Assembly (NCBI GenBank): GCA_025964635.1
Contig: JAOPYP010000180.1
Span: 1-9,374 of the forward strand
Direction of reading: 5' to 3'
DNA from: Actinomycetes bacterium
Lineage (GTDB): Bacteria > Actinomycetota > Actinomycetes > Streptosporangiales > Streptosporangiaceae
Length of the DNA: 9,374 bases
Shown here: one piece after another, positions 6,253 through 9,374 of the stretch
How positions within the stretch are numbered: the stretch's first letter is position 1
Layout: each line of letters begins with the position of its first letter
Notes under the pieces: model-generated
Told to the model about the DNA's origin: nothing
What the model saw: only the letters and a program-made list of their open reading frames with translations
The model's database searches: none
Translations under genes and position numbers: made by a program

Positions 6253-7259
6253 CCGGGGATCTCAGGAAGCGGCTCGCCCGCTGAGCCGCTGTGGGCGCCT
6301 GCCGTGAGGGCGGTCGCTACCTGGTCATAGATATCGAGGCCGATCGGGATCATCGACAGGATGCTGGCGATGGGACCGTCACCGGCCACGATACGCATCG
6401 CGATTCCCGATGCCTGGCATCGCCGGTGGCAGGCCGTCAGCAGGGCCACCCCGACCGAGCCGAGGTGCTGCACCTCGGACAGGTCGACCACGAGGGGCCC
6501 TGGAGGGGTGGCGACCGTGACCGCGTGGCCCAGTTGCTCGTCGAGGAGCGGGCCGGTGGCCATGTCGATCTCGCCGCGCAGGTGCAGCACCACGGCCCCG
6601 TCCGAGATTTCCTGGTCCACGATCAGCAGCCCATCGACGGGGGGGCCGGGGGCCGGGCGTGCGGCGGGCCCGGCTGGCAGGCTGTACACGATCTCGTCCA
6701 GTCGCTGGCGGATGGCCGCTGACGCGTAGGCGTCGCCGCCGACCACCGCCACCAGCCGTTCGGCCAGATCACGGAGCTTGATGTTGGAGCGCTGCGACTG
6801 CCAGCTGAGCAGGCTAAACGCCGCCTCGGCGTCCAGCCCGTACACGAGCATCAGCGCCCCCTTAGCCTGCTCGATCGTGGCCCGCGAGGCCATCGCCTTG
6901 CGCAGGCCGCTCGACACCTCCCGGGACCTGGCTCTGGCCTGCGGCTCGGTCACGTCGATGAGGTAACCGCGGATGCCGGTCACCGCACCGGCGTGATCGA
7001 AGGTGCCCTCCCCGGCGATCAGGGCCCAGCGGAGCTGCCCGGCCGCGTCGATGATGCGGTAGAGCAGGCTGAACAGCCGGCCATCGCGCAGGGAGGCCCG
7101 CAGCAGTTGCCCGGCATGCCGCCGGTCGGCCGCATGGGCATGGCTCAGCAGGAGCGCCATGGTCGGGACCACCTCGCCACGGTGGAAGCCGTGGATGGCG
7201 TAGACCCCGTCGGACCACTGCCAGGTGTCGTCGCCCGCTGCGTACTGGTAGCTGCCCAT
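6249..7259 (-). CDS. PAS-ANTAR-STAS regulator (candidate anti-sigma factor antagonist with RNA-binding domain)
   Basis: From ATG 7259 the protein is 336 residues. Residues about 8-108 form a PAS fold (WQWSDGVYAIHGF near the start, GIRGYLIDVTE at its end). Residues about 113-172 are a canonical ANTAR domain (SRATIEQAKGALM, AFSLLSWQS, LRDLAERLV). ANTAR domains bind paired RNA hairpins and prevent transcription termination. After a Pro/Ala linker, residues about 212-320 are a STAS domain of the SpoIIAA/RsbV type (LHLRGEIDMATGPLL, VVDLSEVQHLGSVGVALL). Ser268 aligns with the serine phosphorylated in SpoIIAA and RsbV. The preceding Asp of the usual DSSG motif is Gly here. The start is supported by AGGGG about 6-7 nt upstream of 7259; an in-frame GTG at 7349 would run into the upstream gene. 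The gene lies 40 nt after the LuxR-type gene and shares an ATGA overlap with the kinase/phosphatase gene, implying translational coupling and a direct functional pair. Confidence 0.9.
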   Translation of the reverse strand: MGSYQYAAGDDTWQWSDGVYAIHGFHRGEVVPTMALLLSHAHAADRRHAGQLLRASLRDGRLFSLLYRIIDAAGQLRWALIAGEGTFDHAGAVTGIRGYLIDVTEPQARARSREVSSGLRKAMASRATIEQAKGALMLVYGLDAEAAFSLLSWQSQRSNIKLRDLAERLVAVVGGDAYASAAIRQRLDEIVYSLPAGPAARPAPGPPVDGLLIVDQEISDGAVVLHLRGEIDMATGPLLDEQLGHAVTVATPPGPLVVDLSEVQHLGSVGVALLTACHRRCQASGIAMRIVAGDGPIASILSMIPIGLDIYDQVATALTAGAHSGSAGEPLPEIPG

Positions 7260-7264
7260 GATGT

Positions 7265-7272
7265 TCCCCTGG
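7265..7272 (-). promoter_or_regulatory. Ribosome binding site that fixes the start of the PAS-ANTAR-STAS gene
   Basis: The minus strand reads AGGGGAACATC directly before ATG 7259, placing an A/G-rich Shine-Dalgarno-like core 6-7 nt from the start codon. This favours 7259 over the upstream in-frame GTG at 7349, which lies inside the preceding coding region. Confidence 0.6.
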
Positions 7273-7299
7273 CTGGCTGCCCTGGCGATCACCGCCCGC

Positions 7300-9374
7300 T
7301 CACCAGGCCTGCTCCTTCTCCGGCCGCCCGCTCGCCGCGGACGTGGCACTGGGGCCGGCCAGCTGTGCCTGCTCGGTGAACACCCGGGCCAGATCGACGC
7401 GGGAACTGATATCCAGCTTGCGGAAAACCTGGCGGAGATGGAACGCCACGGTGTGCGTGCTCAGGAACATCTCCGAGGCGATCTGCTGGTTGGTCAGGCC
7501 CTTGGCGACCAGGTCCGAGACGGCGCGCTCGGTGTCCGTGAGGCTGGTCCAGCCTGTTTTCGGGCGCTTGGCGTGGGTGAAATGCCGGCGCCGGATGCCG
7601 ATCCCCCGCAGCCGGCGGCGCACCCGCCTGCCGTCGCGCAGCGCCGCCGTCTGGTCGTAGCCGGCCAGCGAGTCTTCCAGGCGCCGACCGGCTTCATCGA
7701 AGTCCTGGCGCCCGATGAGCAGCACTCCGAGGTCCTCCGCCGCCGACGCGCGAGCCCACGGGTCGGGGCTGTCCTCGGCTGCGCGCCGCAGTGGCCCGGC
7801 GTCCTGGTCCAGCAAGCCGCGCGCGTGCGCGGCGGCCGCCGCGACCCCGGCGAAGCCGGGGTTGCCCGCCGCCAGCCCACCAGCGGCCGAGCAGGTCTCC
7901 TCGGCGTGCTCCCGGTCCCCCTGGGCCAGCGCGAACCGGACCAGCCAGGCGGGTGCGGTCAGGTCGCCGAGCAGCATGCTGGGGCGGTGCCGCAGGCACG
8001 CGTGCAGGCGGGCCACCAGGGCCGCGGAACCGTCCGCGTCCTGGCGTGCCTCGGCGAGCTGGGCCGCGACGACCAGGCACCGGGTCCGCCCGTAGCCGGG
8101 CCCGTGCCGGGTCAGCCGGTCCTGGCTGCTGTCCACGTACTGTACGGCGGCGGCCAGGTCGCCACCGCGCAGCGCCGACGTGGCCAGGACGGCCTGCCCA
8201 TAGGCGCTGAGCAGCTGGTTTCCCCGCGCGGCGGCCAGCCTCAGGCCCTGCTCCGCGCCCGCCACCGCCTCCGCCGGGCGCCCGGCGGAGAGCGCCACCG
8301 CCGCGGCCAGTATCTCGGTGCTCGCGTCGGCCCCGGCCGGCCCGCTGGCCCTGGCCAAGGCGCGCAGCGCGGTGATGACCTCATCCGCCTGGTCGAGCTG
8401 GCCGAGGGACACGAGCATGCCGCCGAGCAGCAGCGGCGCTACCCCGCGGCACGTCATGGGGGCGGTGCTGGCCAGCCGGGCCGCCTCCCGCGCGATGTCC
8501 ACGGCCGCGGCCAGCCGCCCTTCCTGCCAGGAGCGCACGGCGCGGACCAGCAGCGCGGCGGCCAGCCTCGGCTCGTCGTCGTGGTCGCCGCAGGCCAGGA
8601 TGGCCTCGGCCCGCAGGCGCGCCCACTCACTATCCTCCGCCGACACGGACAAGCCCAGCATGAGGGTGACCTCGGCTTCGTCCCCGGCCTCGCGACCGAG
8701 CTCTGGCTCCCCGAGCAGGCTCTCCGCCAGGGAGATGGCATCGGAGGGCCGGCCGCTGCAGAACCGGACGGAGGACAGCAGCGAGCGGAGCCGCGTCTCC
8801 ACCGGCCTTGCCGTGGGCACCGGTCCCGCCAGGGCGGATTGCGCGCATTCCTCGGCTTCGGCCAGCCTCCCGGCGGCGGTCAGGGCCTCCACGGCGGTGA
8901 CGATCCGCGGGAACCAGTCCTGATCGGCCGGCTCCGACAGCAGGAGCGCCTTGAGGGCCAGGTCGGCGGCGGTCTGCGGCGCCGCCACCAGGCGGGACCG
9001 GGCCGCGCTGTCCACCCGGGCCAGAGCGGCGGGAGCGGCTGGGCGGCCTGCGCGGACGAGATGACTGGCGGCTTCGGTCACCGGACCGCCCTGGTCGAGG
9101 AGCAACTGGGCGATCTGCCGGTGCAGGGCCTGGCGGGCCGGCCGGGGCACGCTCTGGGCGAGTGCCCGCCACACCAGTTCCCGTTCGAACGTCAGTGACT
9201 CCGGCGCGGCGACGAGCAGGTCGGCGCCCATGGCCGCCTCGACCTCCGGCAGCAGGCGGGCCGGCGTCTCGCCCAGGAGCGCGGCGTCGTTGTCGAGGCT
9301 GAAGGACCGGCCCTGTACGGGGCCTACCGCGAGGACCTTGCGCACGCGCGGGCCGTGGGCGGTGTGCCAGCGCT
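7300..9374 (-). CDS. LuxR-family transcriptional regulator of the large ATP-binding (LAL-like) type, N-terminus outside window
   Basis: The frame is open to the right edge, so at least 690 codons are seen and the 5' part is missing. The GTG at 9345 is only an internal codon: in-frame sequence upstream (RWHTAHGPRVRKVLAVGPVQGRSF across the edge, in part) continues the family's usual run at the end of an AAA-type ATPase region. The middle is almost wholly helical and rich in Ala and Leu, with repeated TPR-like helix pairs, as in MalT/LAL regulators. The C-terminus carries a LuxR/GerE helix-turn-helix at about 7368-7542, with LTDTERAVSDLVAKGLTN then QQIASEMFLSTHTVAFHL and VFRKLDISSRVDLARVF. It binds DNA through this domain, probably as a ligand- and ATP-dependent activator. 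The Walker motifs would lie beyond the window, so ATP binding cannot be checked. It ends 40 nt before the PAS-ANTAR-STAS gene and is probably co-transcribed with it. Confidence 0.88.
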   Translation of the reverse strand, partial: RWHTAHGPRVRKVLAVGPVQGRSFSLDNDAALLGETPARLLPEVEAAMGADLLVAAPESLTFERELVWRALAQSVPRPARQALHRQIAQLLLDQGGPVTEAASHLVRAGRPAAPAALARVDSAARSRLVAAPQTAADLALKALLLSEPADQDWFPRIVTAVEALTAAGRLAEAEECAQSALAGPVPTARPVETRLRSLLSSVRFCSGRPSDAISLAESLLGEPELGREAGDEAEVTLMLGLSVSAEDSEWARLRAEAILACGDHDDEPRLAAALLVRAVRSWQEGRLAAAVDIAREAARLASTAPMTCRGVAPLLLGGMLVSLGQLDQADEVITALRALARASGPAGADASTEILAAAVALSAGRPAEAVAGAEQGLRLAAARGNQLLSAYGQAVLATSALRGGDLAAAVQYVDSSQDRLTRHGPGYGRTRCLVVAAQLAEARQDADGSAALVARLHACLRHRPSMLLGDLTAPAWLVRFALAQGDREHAEETCSAAGGLAAGNPGFAGVAAAAAHARGLLDQDAGPLRRAAEDSPDPWARASAAEDLGVLLIGRQDFDEAGRRLEDSLAGYDQTAALRDGRRVRRRLRGIGIRRRHFTHAKRPKTGWTSLTDTERAVSDLVAKGLTNQQIASEMFLSTHTVAFHLRQVFRKLDISSRVDLARVFTEQAQLAGPSATSAASGRPEKEQAW

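Noticed and set aside
4528..6330. 600-codon plus-strand ORF opposite the large sensor gene
   Set aside because: It is antisense to a gene with clear kinase and receiver motifs. Its translation is rich in Arg, Gly, Pro and Gln with no domain, and it is open because of GC-rich codon use.
7258..9198. 646-codon plus-strand ORF opposite the LuxR-type gene
   Set aside because: It has the same kind of low-complexity Gly/Arg/Gln translation with no motif. The minus strand has an evident LuxR helix-turn-helix and helical repeats.
1..9374. Mobile element, integrase, tRNA or attachment site
   Set aside because: No transposase or recombinase motifs, terminal inverted repeats or tRNA-like sequence were seen. 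Base composition is even across the signalling cluster.

Overview
The window looks like chromosome of a high-GC actinobacterium. G+C is very high throughout, third codon positions are almost always G or C, and the protein types (ANTAR, STAS, multi-domain SpoIIE phosphatase, large LuxR regulator, PsiE-like membrane protein) are typical of Streptomyces, Streptosporangiales and their relatives. The genus cannot be fixed from the sequence alone.

Layout. The left end (1 to about 1300) holds the C-terminal end of a GNAT acetyltransferase on the plus strand, a convergent PsiE-family membrane protein gene (211-717, minus), and a small plus-strand ORF (962-1291) for a one-helix membrane protein. The tail of that small protein is built from a 15-bp tandem repeat and is rich in Cys and His. 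A GC-rich hairpin lies between this ORF and the next minus-strand gene.

The rest (1345-9374) is a minus-strand signalling cluster, in transcription order: (i) a large LuxR-type regulator whose N-terminus lies beyond the right edge; (ii) after a 40-nt gap, a PAS-ANTAR-STAS protein; (iii) overlapping it by ATGA, a 1399-aa protein with order PAS, GAF-like, HisKA, HATPase, receiver, PAS, GAF-like, SpoIIE/PP2C phosphatase, RsbW-like HATPase; (iv) a short gap with a hairpin, then a 204-aa protein made of two related halves resembling antibiotic-biosynthesis-monooxygenase (ABM) folds.

How they may work together. Proteins (ii) and (iii) contain every part of a partner-switching circuit: an antagonist (STAS), its kinase (RsbW-like) and its phosphatase (SpoIIE). 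The circuit is joined to a complete two-component front end (histidine kinase plus receiver) and to an RNA-binding antitermination domain (ANTAR). The likely reading is a self-contained stress or redox switch that acts through sigma-factor control, transcription antitermination, or both. Each domain is recognisable. The wiring between them is inference. The individual domains belong to known families; the ANTAR-STAS fusion translationally coupled to a kinase/phosphatase fusion is the most noteworthy system here.
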